From NCBI RefSeq assembly GCF_025399195.1, contig NW_026252192.1, positions 1-29,245 on the forward strand: a stretch of 29,245 nucleotides of DNA. Direction: 5' to 3'. Source of the DNA: Umbelopsis ramanniana AG (lineage: Eukaryota > Mucoromycota > Umbelopsidomycetes > Umbelopsidales > Umbelopsidaceae). Made by a program: the position numbers and the translations under genes. Every line of letters begins with the position of its first letter. The stretch's first letter is position 1. Positions 18,319 through 28,901 of the stretch are shown here, piece after piece. The notes under the pieces were generated by a model, which ran no database searches, was not told where the DNA came from, and was given only the letters and a program-made list of their open reading frames with translations.

Positions 18319-21300
18319 CTATCGTCCACAAACTCTTAGTATTTGGTATAAAGTGCTTCCCATGAAGCGGAATGCTGCCATTAAAGCAACGGTCCATAGT
18401 ATAAAGGAGGTATAGGCTGTTCCAAGCGAACCTGGATTAGTGTGTAAAAGCGATTCAAAGTCGCTTTGGGTGAATACAGCCACCAGGCAGGCATTGCATG
18501 CAATCCAAGTGAGAACAAGTCGAGTACGGAACCCGCGGTAGTAGTCATCTTGCTTCGTTTTGGCCGTACGACTCTATAAAGGATATGTCAGCATCAGAGG
18601 TTGTAGTAGGGAAAAAAGAAGCACTGCTTGTTTTCAATAACGCACCTGTTTCTGAAATGCTGGTTTGTTCTGAAGCTTCCATATTGCCTCTTCATATGCA
18701 GCATCAATATCAACAGCTTCTGTGTACATTTCCAATTCTACCGTTTGTTTCCCCTCTTTGTTGCTAGTTGTCTTGGCTACGCCGAGATCCGTCTGTAGAG
18801 TGTTATCTCCTTTGGTTCCCCAAGAGACATCGTGGGTATTGCAAAATGCATAGCAATTAAGGACATTAACATATGATGGCATCAACAGCATGTATTGGAT
18901 GAAACTTGTGATGAGATGCCAAGGTTCCATATAGAGGATGCTGCTAATGATATAGAGTCCATATGTCGACAACAAGGACACCACAAAGGTGCCGAAACCG
19001 GGAGTTTCTACTAGCAAACGGAATCTTGTGCTGTTATCCATTGTAGACCAGTGTCCAGACGAAAACGCTGTGCTAATACTTTGGATTGAAAGCCAAGTTC
19101 CAGCAAATAGCATGTATATCATGATAATTGAGAAAGCAAGAACTGAAAATATGAACATCCATCTTGATCTATATGAAAAACACTTTTTTCAGACCTAGCA
19201 CGGTAGATGTTATCCCACATATATCCAGTTAACTTACCCTTGTGGCCTGTTGCCCATGGAGCAAATGAAAGAGGATATCAGGAGGAAAATGTATAAATAA
19301 TGCAGTGCTTGAAATATGTGTCTGCCCCAGTTGTTACCAAATGGGTCGATTTCAGGACTTGCCAGTGATTTCGAAACAAAGTAGAATGTGAGGTAAAAAT
19401 TGCCCTACAGAAATGGAGTGAGTTAATAAGAGTGATCTTTGCTTGAATTGCAAAGTTTGTCAAAAGTCTCACGATTGCAAACCAGCTGAATGCCAAGCTG
19501 ATGAAGTTGTACACAAACTCAACAGATAGAGCAACTTTTCGTAATGCAGTATGATCCGTTCCCCAGATCTGAGGAAAATGCCAAAGTGAATACACAGCCG
19601 CGAAAAAGCTTCCATTGAGCCATCGTCGTCTTTGTGAGATAAGTTCTGCTAGTTGGTCAGGACAGTCGGTCTCTCCAAACGCTGATTTGACATATCGTAA
19701 TAGCCATCGTTGGTGCTTTCTGGCTACTAATTCGAAACAGAGTATACGATCTTCTGCCAGATACATGTTGGCTGTAAATATATCAGAGTTTCCATCTTGT
19801 TGCGTCTCTCCCATAAAGTACTTCTGAAGTGGGCCTGCAAAGAAAAGTAATTAGCTTGGTTGAAGTAGTGCACAACCAAACTACACTCACTAGCTCCATA
19901 CCTTGTCCGTTGACATCATTCTGTAAGGCAGCATAACGATATGCAGAAAAGGCTCCGGGAAGCACACTGATATAACCAAAAACTGATTCCAAAGGTTTAT
20001 CCAAGATATTTGACATCTTGTATTCAAAATTCTGGCAGGCCACCAGGGGATTCAGTAGATTTACACCAAAAGGGCCAGTCATTGTGCATATTTCTCCGCA
20101 AGCTCCTCCTACTTTCTTGTCGTTGTCGAATGCTTTCCACAAATGATAGATAGAGGTGTTTCCTGGTCGGGTTCCAACGTCAAGTAAAACGCAAACATTG
20201 GGTTGAAGAACAGATCCGAAGGCGTTGAAGAACCAACGGTGTGAATTGATCTTTTTGGCATTATTTTCTTTCAAACAAAACAGAACTTGCACCGGGACAA
20301 CTCCCTTGTCTGCACCTTTAATCCGAAGCCCAGGGTCCATTGATATTTGTGTAGTGTACTAAAATCATATATACAATTTCATAAGCATCCTGTTTTTCAA
20401 CCTTATCCATTCACATAGATTAATTACCTCATACAAATGTGCTTGTACTGGCCTGTCGTTTACCACGTTCTTGGCAACACCCTCTTGGTATACACCCAAG
20501 CACTCGAGAACATTGAGCACGCGAGGATCGCATTTTTTTCTTCCGTCGGCGACAATGCATACTACAACCTTCTTCCAGCCTTCTCCATCCCATGTTTTTG
20601 ATCTTGGTCTAGAACATAGATGTGCCACGTTTTTCATGACTCCATGTAGCGTTCTGCAGAATAAAACTTCATCTTCCTAGACGACCAAATAATTTTCGAT
20701 TTAATTCGTGTCATGCATAGTGTATTCTTTGAATCTCCACGACAGAAATCAAGGTACTCACATTGTACATGGTCATACATATGAATAACTCTGTCTGCCT
20801 GCCTTGGAGCCTTGGTCGCAATGTAAATTGGCAATCGGAAAAGTCGTCTGGGTCGCACGTAACAGCAGAGTATCGCATATGGCTGAATTCAAAATCTTTG
20901 CGAGCGCTTGTTTCTACCAACGTTGATGGGACTGGACAATCTAGTACCAAGTTTCCTTTTACCAGCTCAACCTCACGTACTGTTCGTTGTCGCTTCAAGC
21001 CCATGCCGCAGCTGGGTAGAAAATTTTTAGGGAATATGGAAGACAGATTAAAGCTCACAGGCAGGACACTGGATAGCCCTGATGGGGGTTTCGGTATATG
21101 TGAATGAGTTGGAGTCGGCATACTTGATCGATACGGGTCCTCTTCATGGTGTACAGGATGCTGACGACAGCACGGGGCCGGGCTTTGGGCGACGACTGAT
21201 CTAATGGATGGTGAATGTATGGCGTGTGCTCGCGGATAATATGACGGAGAATGCGGATAGGCGTATTCACTCTGTAGTAACATCATCTGCTGCTGATCGA

Positions 21301-21403
21301 TGAAGGTCGATTCATGGGCATTTTCCATAGAAGTTCTGTCATCCGATCGTGAGCCACGATAGCTCGCGTGAGGTGAATTATGCTGTCGATAGGGAGAGTC
21401 CAT
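18319..21403 (-). CDS. CHS: chitin synthase, division I (class I-III type)
   Basis: Seven exons (21403-20762, 20676-20428, 20358-19902, 19834-19473, 19404-19238, 19168-18646, 18573-18319) give 884 aa. The enzyme polymerises GlcNAc from UDP-GlcNAc at the plasma membrane. The first about 120 residues are disordered, rich in Ser, His, Pro and Tyr. The catalytic part is intact: [50 protein letters not shown]478-R-I-L, and Q517-R-R-R-W521. G-N-R-P-Q-G, S-W-G-T-K-G-D and about seven membrane segments follow. These motifs are those of division-I enzymes; no myosin or cytochrome-b5-like domain is present. The ATG at 21403 is the first Met of the open frame. AATAAA on the coding strand (plus TTTATT, 18304-18309) lies just past the stop. 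Confidence 0.97.
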
Positions 21404-22018
21404 TGGGCTCCCGCAAGATAAAAAGATTTTAGGTCTCTATGATGTAGGCAAATTTATAGACATGGTTATATATGTCATCTCCCAAGGGCTATTTTTTTTT
21501 GTTCTTGTCGCTGGCTTTCCAATTTCACCAAGGGCGTTCCCTTTGAATTTTCAACGTCTCAAGCGAGCGAAAGCACTTGAGCATCGGGGACATTGAAAAA
21601 TAGCTTCATCTGAAGTACCGGTTATCAAATCAATTCATGCCATGAAATTGCCTTCCCAAGTTTGCTTTTTCTATCTGGAAGAAAACGCAATGAATGAATA
21701 GTTATTTGTATTGAAGCTCAACATCAAAATTCCGTATTTATGGACCCGCCAAAACACGGTGTATATAGCACTTCATCGATACTTTTAAATCTACCATGTT
21801 AAAGCCGAAATACAGCTTAGTAACTATCAGAGAGTCATCCTTGTCTGGGGCTGAAATGGTATTGAGAAAGTCATGATTACCAATGCTGGATAACAAGCGG
21901 CGGCTCATTGAATAGGCACTGCTGAAAAGTAGCAGTCACCCACCCGTGCGATTAACTAACGGCCGTTCAACTTTGTGCATAGCCTTCTCGTCATTACAAC
22001 TTCCAATCACTCACAGTC
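21404..22018. promoter_or_regulatory. divergent promoter region, chitin synthase / quinone oxidoreductase
   Basis: 615 bp between two start codons on opposite strands, without any gene. It should carry both promoters. A TATATA element occurs at about 21763. A T9 tract lies near 21491-21500 within the presumed chitin synthase leader. No clear operator repeat was seen. Confidence 0.6.
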
Positions 22019-23641
22019 ATGTCAATGAAAGCCATTCAAGTCAAGTCTCCCGGTACTTTGATAGCCTATGTTTGGAATGTATCACCACTGAGGCATGTAC
22101 TCTGACCAAAACTATCTCTTACAGGTGCTGCAACCGATTTATATATTGGAGACTATCCTAAGCCCTCAGCTGGAGATAGTCAGATCCTTGTCAAGGTAAG
22201 ATTCCACGAGACTTTCATGTATCCTGCCTACGTACAAAAAGCGCGATATTGGCAATCGTTTTTTTAACTCATGATGGCTTTCGCGGGTTTAGGTCAAGGC
22301 GTTTGCCCTCAATCGAATGGATCTTCTCCAACGAAAAGGACTGTATCCTCCTCCCAAGGGCGCCAGCAACATTATGGGTGTTGAGGTCTCTGGAATCGTA
22401 GAAGAAGTTGGGCAAAACGGTAGGTTACAATGGATCTGGCAGCGAACGCCGACGGGATGCAGCAAAATCAACTCCGCTTACAGACTGACTAATCCACTTG
22501 TTACTCCAACGATGTTCACTAGTCAAAGGATTCAAAGTAGGCGACGCCGTCTTCGGACTCCTTAGTGGTGGAGGTTATGCAGAGGTACATTGGTGATCAA
22601 TACGTTAGACTCAAAGATATTGGGATGAATATGTCGTTAATTTTGCTTGTCCACCAGTACGCGACCATTGAGCAAGAACTTGCCATGCATAAGCCTGACA
22701 ACTTGTCTTTTGAGGAAGCTGCTGCTATTCCCGAGACTTGGTTCACTGCCTACCAAGGATTGTTTTTTGTGGCCGGTTTCAAGAAAGGTGATGATGTTTT
22801 GATTCATGCTGGTGCCTCTGGCGTTGGTATCGCAGCCATTCAGATCGCAAAGCTATTTGGAGCGTAAGTTTATCATTCGTCTGCGCTATTCGTTGAACCC
22901 GCACTATAGTTAATATATGTTTACTCTAGAAACAAGATCTTCGTTACTGTTGGTTCAGATGATAAGGTCAGCTTCTGCGAAAAAGTGGGAGCCACCAAGG
23001 GTTTTAACTACAAGACGGGCGACTGGGCCAAACAGGTACGGCGTAACGCCATGTGCTCAATTCAAATCAGACTTAGGACTCACCCTTTACCTAACAGCTC
23101 TCAGAAGCCACTAATGGTCAAGGCGTCAACGTTATCATTGACCCCATTGGTAAAAACTACTTTGCTCAAAATTTAGACAGCCTGGCTGTCGATGGCCACA
23201 TGGTCATCATAGCTTTCATGAGTGGTAAGTTCACGTCTACTACTTTTTTAGGCATATATATCGATTGCTTAATTTTGTACTTTCAATCAGGCAACATTGT
23301 CGACAAGGTGGATCTCGGTCCAATGCTGAGAAAGAGACTCAGAGTAAGAAGGCTGTCTCATGTTGACCTTATAAAAAATCTCTGTCCGTTTGTACTGATC
23401 TCGCCTTTCCCATGCACTTTAGATTGAAGGATCAGCCCTTCGTAGTCGATCGCTAGAATACCAAGCCCGTCTACGTGATGAAATTGAGCAGCATTTGGTG
23501 CGAGAACATTTCGCTAAGCCTGATCATGATCATCTACGCATCTTTATCGACAAGGTGTATAACTGGAACGATGTCATCGAAAGTCACAAATATCTCGAAA
23601 GCGATCAATCCATGGGCAAGATCGTACTCAAAATCGAATAA
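22019..23641 (+). CDS. NAD(P)H quinone oxidoreductase, PIG3-type (zinc-free MDR family)
   Basis: Nine exons join in phase: 22019-22052, 22125-22195, 22293-22419, 22523-22584, 22658-22863, 22930-23035, 23098-23224, 23291-23343, 23423-23641. The product is 334 aa, the normal family length. The catalytic-fold part has A-F-A-L-N-R-M-D-L-L-Q-R-K-G-L-Y-P-P-P, typical of human PIG3 (TP53I3) and bacterial relatives, then G-V-E-V-S-G and D-A-V-F-G-L-L-S-G-G-G-Y-A-E. The Rossmann part has H-A-G-A-S-G-V-G-I-A-A-I-Q (148-160), the NADPH-binding loop. No Cys/His ligand set for zinc is present. Such enzymes reduce quinones, usually in the cytosol. The exon 7 acceptor was set at the first of two nearby AGs (ending 23097) because only that keeps the frame L-S-E-A-T-N-G. 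The small first exon codes 11 residues. Confidence 0.94.
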
Positions 23642-23661
23642 GCATAGGTGATGTTGTGTGC

Positions 23662-23667
23662 AATAAA
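23662..23667 (+). terminator. polyadenylation signal AATAAA for the quinone oxidoreductase gene
   Basis: AATAAA 21 bp after the stop codon, inside the 89-bp gap before the convergent RPL12 stop, so the two 3' UTRs almost certainly overlap. Confidence 0.5.
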
Positions 23668-23730
23668 CAGTGTTATTGAAAATTTTCTTTTTATTGTTCG
23701 TGCTCCTAATTGAAACAAAAAGAGAGTCGC

Positions 23731-24366
23731 TTATTTCTCCTGCAACAACGATGAAAGTTAGTGTGTTAGAACTGAACGAGCTGGTGGGCAATGTGTTTTT
23801 TTCCACTTACGGGGACTTCGACTTCACCGGCATCGATGGCATCACCAAGATCCTTGGGGTTTTGACCATCGACAGTGCAGCCAACGGAGAAAGCAGTACC
23901 AAGGATTTCCTTGACAGTACCCTTAAGCTCACGAGCGAGGGACTTGTAGCGCATGGTACGGGCGATCTCAATAACGTCATCGAGAGAGATGTTACCAGAG
24001 TGCTTGACGTTCTTCTCCTTCTTGCGGTCACGCGGGGGCTCCTTAAGAGCTCTGATGACCAAGGAAGAGGCGGAGGGAACAACGGAAACCTGAGCCTGAC
24101 GGTTCTGAATGGTCAACTGAACGGTGACACGGAGACCCTTCCAGTCAGCAGTACCCTTGGCAATGTCTTCTCCGACCTTCTTGGGGGAGAGACCGAGGGG
24201 ACCGATCTTGGGAGCGAGGGCACTGGAAGCACCGACCTAATGATAAGAATGAGTTGGAATGCGTTGATTCTAGGTCGATTGAATGTTAAATTGAGTTACG
24301 TACTTCACCACCGGTGGCACGGAGAGTGATGATCTTGATTTCGGTGGGGTCAACCTTAGGTGGCAT
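23731..24366 (-). CDS. RPL12: 60S ribosomal protein L12 (uL11)
   Basis: Three exons (24366-24304, 24236-23811, 23739-23731) give exactly 165 aa, the usual length of eukaryotic L12. The protein forms the base of the P-stalk on the large ribosomal subunit, with rRNA of the GTPase-associated centre. It opens M-P-P-K-V-D-P, then [48 protein letters not shown] and V-G-C-T-V-D-G, all hallmarks. The last exon is only nine bases, coding E-K and the stop. Without that splice the frame would run on into 15 unrelated residues, and the expected end E-V-E-V-P-E-K is typical of fungal L12. An ATGG repeat lies in the leader. Confidence 0.97.
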
Positions 24367-25033
24367 CTAATGGATGGTTGCGAGTCAATATGGCGGTATA
24401 CATGGATGGATGCATGGATGGATGGCAATATACCTTGGTGGATTGAAAAAGGAGGATCTACGCATTTGCCGACTTGGCCCATAGCAAAACCCTTTTTGGA
24501 ATTCAAACTCCGTCTAGCACTTTGGCTGAAGGACACCATGTCCGCACACAATTCATTAAACTGATCTTTTTACTAAAAAAAATAAAATAAAAAAGCGGTT
24601 GCAGTATTTAAAGTAGTTCAGAGTTGTGAGGCCGTAACCAAAATGGATTAGGCGCAATAGGAATGGATGGTTTCATACTGCTGTTTTAAGTTGTTTGGTG
24701 ACCATGCTGGTTTTCGATATGATCAAATGAGAAAGAGATACGTGGTAAGTTAAGTTATTGTGATTTGAGACATCTGCACACCCTCTAATTTATTCTTTGG
24801 ATATATATCATATGTAAAAGTAAATAGAGACAAAAAATATATGGAGGCCCATTCTTTGTCTTTGTTTGAAAGCGTAAACATGGCCAGACGATGTAGCTCG
24901 ATGGACGTTGGAAAAAAAAAAAGAAGTGCTCTAGAACGCGCCTCGTAACAACTGCCTATGGCAAAGGTAAAACCTTACTCGTGACCCTAAACATATGCCG
25001 CCCCCAAGTTTCGCTTCCATACAGGATAATTTA
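24367..25033. other. 667-bp intergenic region, RPL12 promoter and EF-hand 3' UTR
   Basis: No gene seen. The RPL12 promoter must lie in its left half and the 3' UTR of the EF-hand gene in its right half, since both are on the minus strand. Features are an ATGG-type repeat (24402-24425), an A-rich run around 24574-24596, and a TATATA at about 24802. Confidence 0.55.
24402..24425. repeat. ATGG short tandem repeat in the RPL12 leader
   Basis: Imperfect ATGG units in two blocks separated by one ATGC unit, starting 36 bp upstream of the RPL12 start codon. Confidence 0.8.
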
Positions 25034-26401
25034 TTATAGCGTGTTCAACGCAGCATCGAGGCTTCCATGGCTAACGCCACGAGTCAATCTTTCACTGGAT
25101 CGCTTGGCATTAGGCAATGGTGTGCCACTGATAATGGTCACAGGGCTATTACTTCGAGATGGACTAGAAGGCGCGTTAGACGATCGGGGACTTTGGGAAG
25201 GGGTGTTGGAAACACTGTTAAGCATTTGATGTTGATGTGTATAGTCCAGAAGCTCGGCCTGCGAGAGTCGGACAGACAGCCTTTGACCAGACGGCGATCC
25301 AGGGCTCTTATGATTTTGGGGACTCATAGACCTTATTGAATGTATCGACCGGATCGACGCGGGGCGAGAAGGAGGTCGGGGTTGCTGTGACAAGTGGTGG
25401 TTGGCAAGGAATTGTTCTAGGAAATCCACAATTAAGGGTTCCTTCATAGCAGATAGTTTATACTCGTGTAGTGACTTTATGAATAGGTTTGTTAGAAAAG
25501 AGGTTTCGATTACGGTTTGATTCAGAGTCGTTTATCCTCACCAGCTTTCCGTCACCATTGACATCAACATCCTCAAACATCCTAGTGATTAGTTCTCGTA
25601 TTTCGTTTGTTTGATCTTCGTTTGAGAAAGTAAGTGACTTAGGGGAATGAGGCGTTAAAATAAGGGCATAGCTGCAAAAGATGGAATAGGGTAAGGCGGA
25701 CAGTTGGCTTACCAGTTGAGTCATGACTCGTTCAAGCTCGGCTTGTGTGAGATAGCCATCATGGTCCATATCATATAACTTAAATGACACTGCCAAAACA
25801 TAAGGAATTGAGTTGAATGGAACATAGGCATTGAGACGAAAAGAGACGCATACATTCAAGCTTTTCTTCGGGTGTTCCTTTCATGAAAACGCTGAGTCCG
25901 TCAACAAATTCACTAAGGGAAGCGGACATTTTGATCGGTTAGACCGAGTTGGTGATTCATGTTTCCCAAGCTATAGCGCTACATACCGAAAGTCAATCTG
26001 CTTGGTGTTGTCTACATCAAATGCTGCGTATAAGCGGTTCAAGAAAACATCATCTTCAGGTGATACATGCGGCACATATTTTCGGACGGTCTATGGAAAA
26101 TCATGCGTCGGGGTAACAACGGTTAGCCAAGCCAAGGTTTATTGATATAAGAGATAGGACATGGGGGTAGACACAAACCTCTTTAAACTCGTCTTCGCTG
26201 ATTCCAGGTTTGTCGACGTCTGCATGCGCCTTTTCAAAGTCCTGCCGAAAGTGATTGATTTCCTTTGCCGAAACTGAAGATTGAATGACAAGCAAAGTCA
26301 GCAAAATGTCAGCAAAGCATAAAAACCTTACAAGACAAGGGATAATTACAATGAGTGGATCGAGCCAGCTGTTGATTTTCTTTACTCTTTGCTTGGCCCA
26401 T
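25034..26401 (-). CDS. EF-hand calcium-binding protein with N-myristoyl site and Ser/Pro-rich tail
   Basis: Seven exons (26401-26350, 26273-26179, 26090-25987, 25912-25854, 25789-25713, 25637-25542, 25474-25034) give 307 aa. M-G-Q-A-K-S-K is a fair N-myristoylation signal, as in neuronal calcium sensor and calcineurin-B relatives, and R-S-T-H-F-S-A-K-E-I fits their first helix. Three loops have good ligands: D-V-D-N-T-K-Q-I-D-F-R-E, D-M-D-H-D-G-Y-L-T-Q-A-E and D-V-N-G-D-G-K-L-S-L-H-E. F-V-D-G-L-S-V-F-M-K-G-T-P-E-E-K recalls animal EFCAB1 (calaxin), but this likeness is from memory and weak evidence for function. After about residue 180 the tail is disordered, with many S-P and R-S-x-S sites. 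Two introns seem to end in AAG. The first donor could also be 21 nt later (GTAAGG), adding seven residues. Confidence 0.8.
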
Positions 26402-26720
26402 TGTGGAATAGGGCTGGTTGGTTACTGCGGGATGATGTGCGTGGTGGGGGACCGATAAAAAACAATGAAAGGCTGGATTAAAGGTGGACGTTCGGAGAGG
26501 GTTTTTCGTGGGTCAAGAGAACTTCAAATCGTGTTTGAGCCTGATTTGCAGGTACCTTATTTTTATCACTGAAATCTTGCAACCAACGAAGTACTTTGGA
26601 ACCGTCATAAATAGCCCCAGTCGGGTTTTCCTCTCTTCTCTCAACACCTTAGCTCTTTCAATTAGACACCAAATGCTGTCGTCGACTGTCATTTTCAGAA
26701 CCAACACCAATTCTGCCATT
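26402..26720. promoter_or_regulatory. divergent promoter, EF-hand gene / R3H gene
   Basis: 319 bp between two start codons on opposite strands. The frame before the R3H start is open upstream and contains another in-frame ATG near 26673, so a longer R3H N terminus cannot be excluded. No clear TATA box or repeat was seen. Confidence 0.55.
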
Positions 26721-27696
26721 ATGTCTGAGGAGGAAGAGCTCAACCGGCAAAAATTGGCGCTGGCAAGAAAGAAGCGCTTTTGGCTAGAGCGAGATTCTCT
26801 CAATCGTAGAAATCAATTGCTTATCGGTAGAGAAGGCAGTAGAAGGCGACAACGATGGGACAATAGTAAGCTAATGAGAGAATAATTGGATAAACATTAT
26901 CTAGTAGGGCCTCATTGCTCAATATGTCCCACATGGAACAATTGCTTTGCCTTTGCTAGATAACTTTACCGATCATCCCTTCGCCGCCATCAACCCTGCC
27001 GATTTGCGGCCACCGGGTTACGCTGACCTACCCAAATTTCACTGGGCAGACGATGAAGCCATTGCTAATATCACTTCAGATGACATTGACCGAATGTGTC
27101 GGTCCCAAGACTTGAAATCTACTGCTAGCCACGCTGATTATCCTTTGCACCGAAGCATCCGCCAAGATCTGAAAAAGTCCCACATTCCTGAAGGGCTTGT
27201 TGCGTTTTACGATGAGCAGATTAGACAGTTTATGCAGCGTTCTATTGTAAAGGATACGGACTCTCTGGAGCAAGATTGGGTTATCGTGGATGAAACGGCA
27301 AAGCAACAACCGTCGGAACCGACTGCGCCGCCACCCACAGAGATGCCGCTGCCAACCGAAACGTCTGTGTTCTTAGTCTGGGAGATTGGTGACCGATTCT
27401 CCCGCTGGATTATCCACACTATGTCACAATTTTATAACCTTTCTTCGTTCAGTGAGTAGTGTTTTCCTCCGTTTCTCTCACATTCATCCCACGTGGACAA
27501 CCTAACTGGCTATGTTTTGGCAGGTACTACCACAAAAGACCAACGAAGACTTACCTATGTGTGCCATCCCGAGCACGCTGAGCACCTTTCAAAATTTACT
27601 TCTGAGGACGCAATGGATGTAGACCCATCATCCCTGCCGCCTCCTACACTAACTACTACCCCGGAAAAATCTTTCTATAGTTATCTGTTCAGGTGA
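26721..27696 (+). CDS. R3H domain protein with R3H-associated N-terminal region
   Basis: Three exons (26721-26865, 26960-27451, 27524-27696) give 269 aa. A charged helix with many Arg/Lys leads to R-R-R-Q-R-W-D-N-N-N-F-T-D-H-P-F, then L-R-P-P-G-Y, F-H-W-A-D-D-E and L-K-K-S-H-I-P-E-G-L-V-A-F-Y-D-E-Q-I. This order matches the R3H-associated N-terminal domain (PF13902 type). Near the C terminus R-W-I-I-H gives the R-x3-H of an R3H domain, followed by Y-N-L-S-S-F-S and R-L-T-Y-V-C-H-P. R3H domains bind single-stranded nucleic acids; the role of this family is not known. The first acceptor (26959) was chosen because it alone joins W-D-N to the N-F-T-D-H-P block. A Pro/Glu/Thr-rich linker lies in the middle, and the end (around D-A-M-D-V-D) is acidic. 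Confidence 0.82.
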
Positions 27697-27960
27697 CCTG
27701 ACTGTTTGGCACCGAGAGGCTATTGAGCGCAGCCTTGCCTCACTTCATTTTGGTTTTTTTTTTCTTGTTCAGCTGCTTGCACACTCTCTGGTATTCTGAC
27801 TTTAGTTTGATTTTAATGGAAGTGCTACTAAAAGCAAAAAAGGCAATGACCAAGGGTGTTCCTTTCTCTCGTTTATACAATTACACGAATGTGATTTAAC
27901 ACAATACATCTGCTCATTATTTTGATGCCCACGAGGACGAGAGCAATTTTTGCGAATTAT

Positions 27961-28901
27961 TCACCGGAAGATGTCGGTGTTACGGAAACTTGAATGATCG
28001 TTTAAAGAGTCATTGTGGGTTTTGTATTCCATGATGGTATCTGCTGGCAAGTTCAGGACCTTCTTCATAGTATCCCTGTAATGACCCATTGAGTTTAGAT
28101 GTAGTCACATTGTATCACAACTTTGGAACAATAAAACCGTACCTGATCTTCAAATTGGTTCGACCCTCATGTGCACTTTGATTCCACACTGAAAGAATAT
28201 CTTCTGAATTGCGAATGGACAAAACAGCACCACATATCTCTTGACCAACATCAAATTGATCGCCAATGATAGCCATAACCTACAGATGAGAGATGGATTT
28301 AGTTCGTGGGATCAAGTGGATGCGGCTGGCTATGAAACACAGGATCTCCCATTTACCAGTGACTCCCAATAGCGACTTGCCAACCCCTTCTTCAATCGAA
28401 CAATCCACTTTCCACCATTTACATTCATTGTATCCTGTGAAACCAAAGGTTAATGCCAATTATATGGGCAAATCGCACAAGATGAGCCATATCCGTACCT
28501 CCCATACAGGTCTGACGCCTTGCTTGAACAAGTGATAGTCGCTGATATTTGGCAAATCTTTTGGTCGTTTAAGATGACTGTAAACCGCCCAGTAATCTTC
28601 TATCTATTTCGGGTAAAGTGGAGTTTAGTAATGGAAGGAAATGGTAGCGAGTGAAATAGTGTGCCTTTGAACTTACTGAGGAAACAGATGCTATCTTCTT
28701 CATGCCACTCTCGTAGTTTGTAATCTTTGCACCTGGTGGGCGATGCATAAACCAAAACACCCAAGTATAATGTAATGGATGCTTTTGATCTTCGGGAATC
28801 TGTTGATCCAGCAACTTTACGGTCAAGGTTTCTGCTGGAGACTTGCCGAGTTTTGAAGAGAGATGGTGGGTGGTGGTGGATGAAGCAAAGAGTGGAGTCA
28901 T
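27961..28901 (-). CDS. EIF4E2: 4EHP/eIF4E2-type (class II) mRNA cap-binding protein
   Basis: Five exons (28901-28677, 28603-28499, 28434-28357, 28279-28143, 28075-27961) give 219 aa. H-P-L-H-Y-T-W-V-F-W-F begins the conserved core, followed by D-Y-W-A-V-Y-S-H-L-K-R-P, D-Y-H-L-F-K-Q-G-V-R-P-V-W109-E110-D, G-G-K-W-I-V-R-L-K-K-G-L-A, I-C-G-A-V-L-S-I-R and V-L-N-L-P-A-D-T-I-M-E-Y-K-T-H. W109/E110 would stack on and bind m7G. The other stacking residue is Tyr63 instead of the Trp of eIF4E1. The Tyr-Trp spacing of 46 equals that of human 4EHP (Tyr78/Trp124), which marks class II. Such proteins bind caps weakly and do not bind eIF4G well, so they usually repress translation of chosen mRNAs. The window keeps 344 bp of its upstream region. 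Confidence 0.95.

Noticed and set aside
26866-26949. Alternative acceptors at the two TAGs near 26905 for the first R3H intron
   Set aside because: Both give the wrong phase or an early stop; only the acceptor at 26959 links W-D-N to N-F-T-D-H-P.
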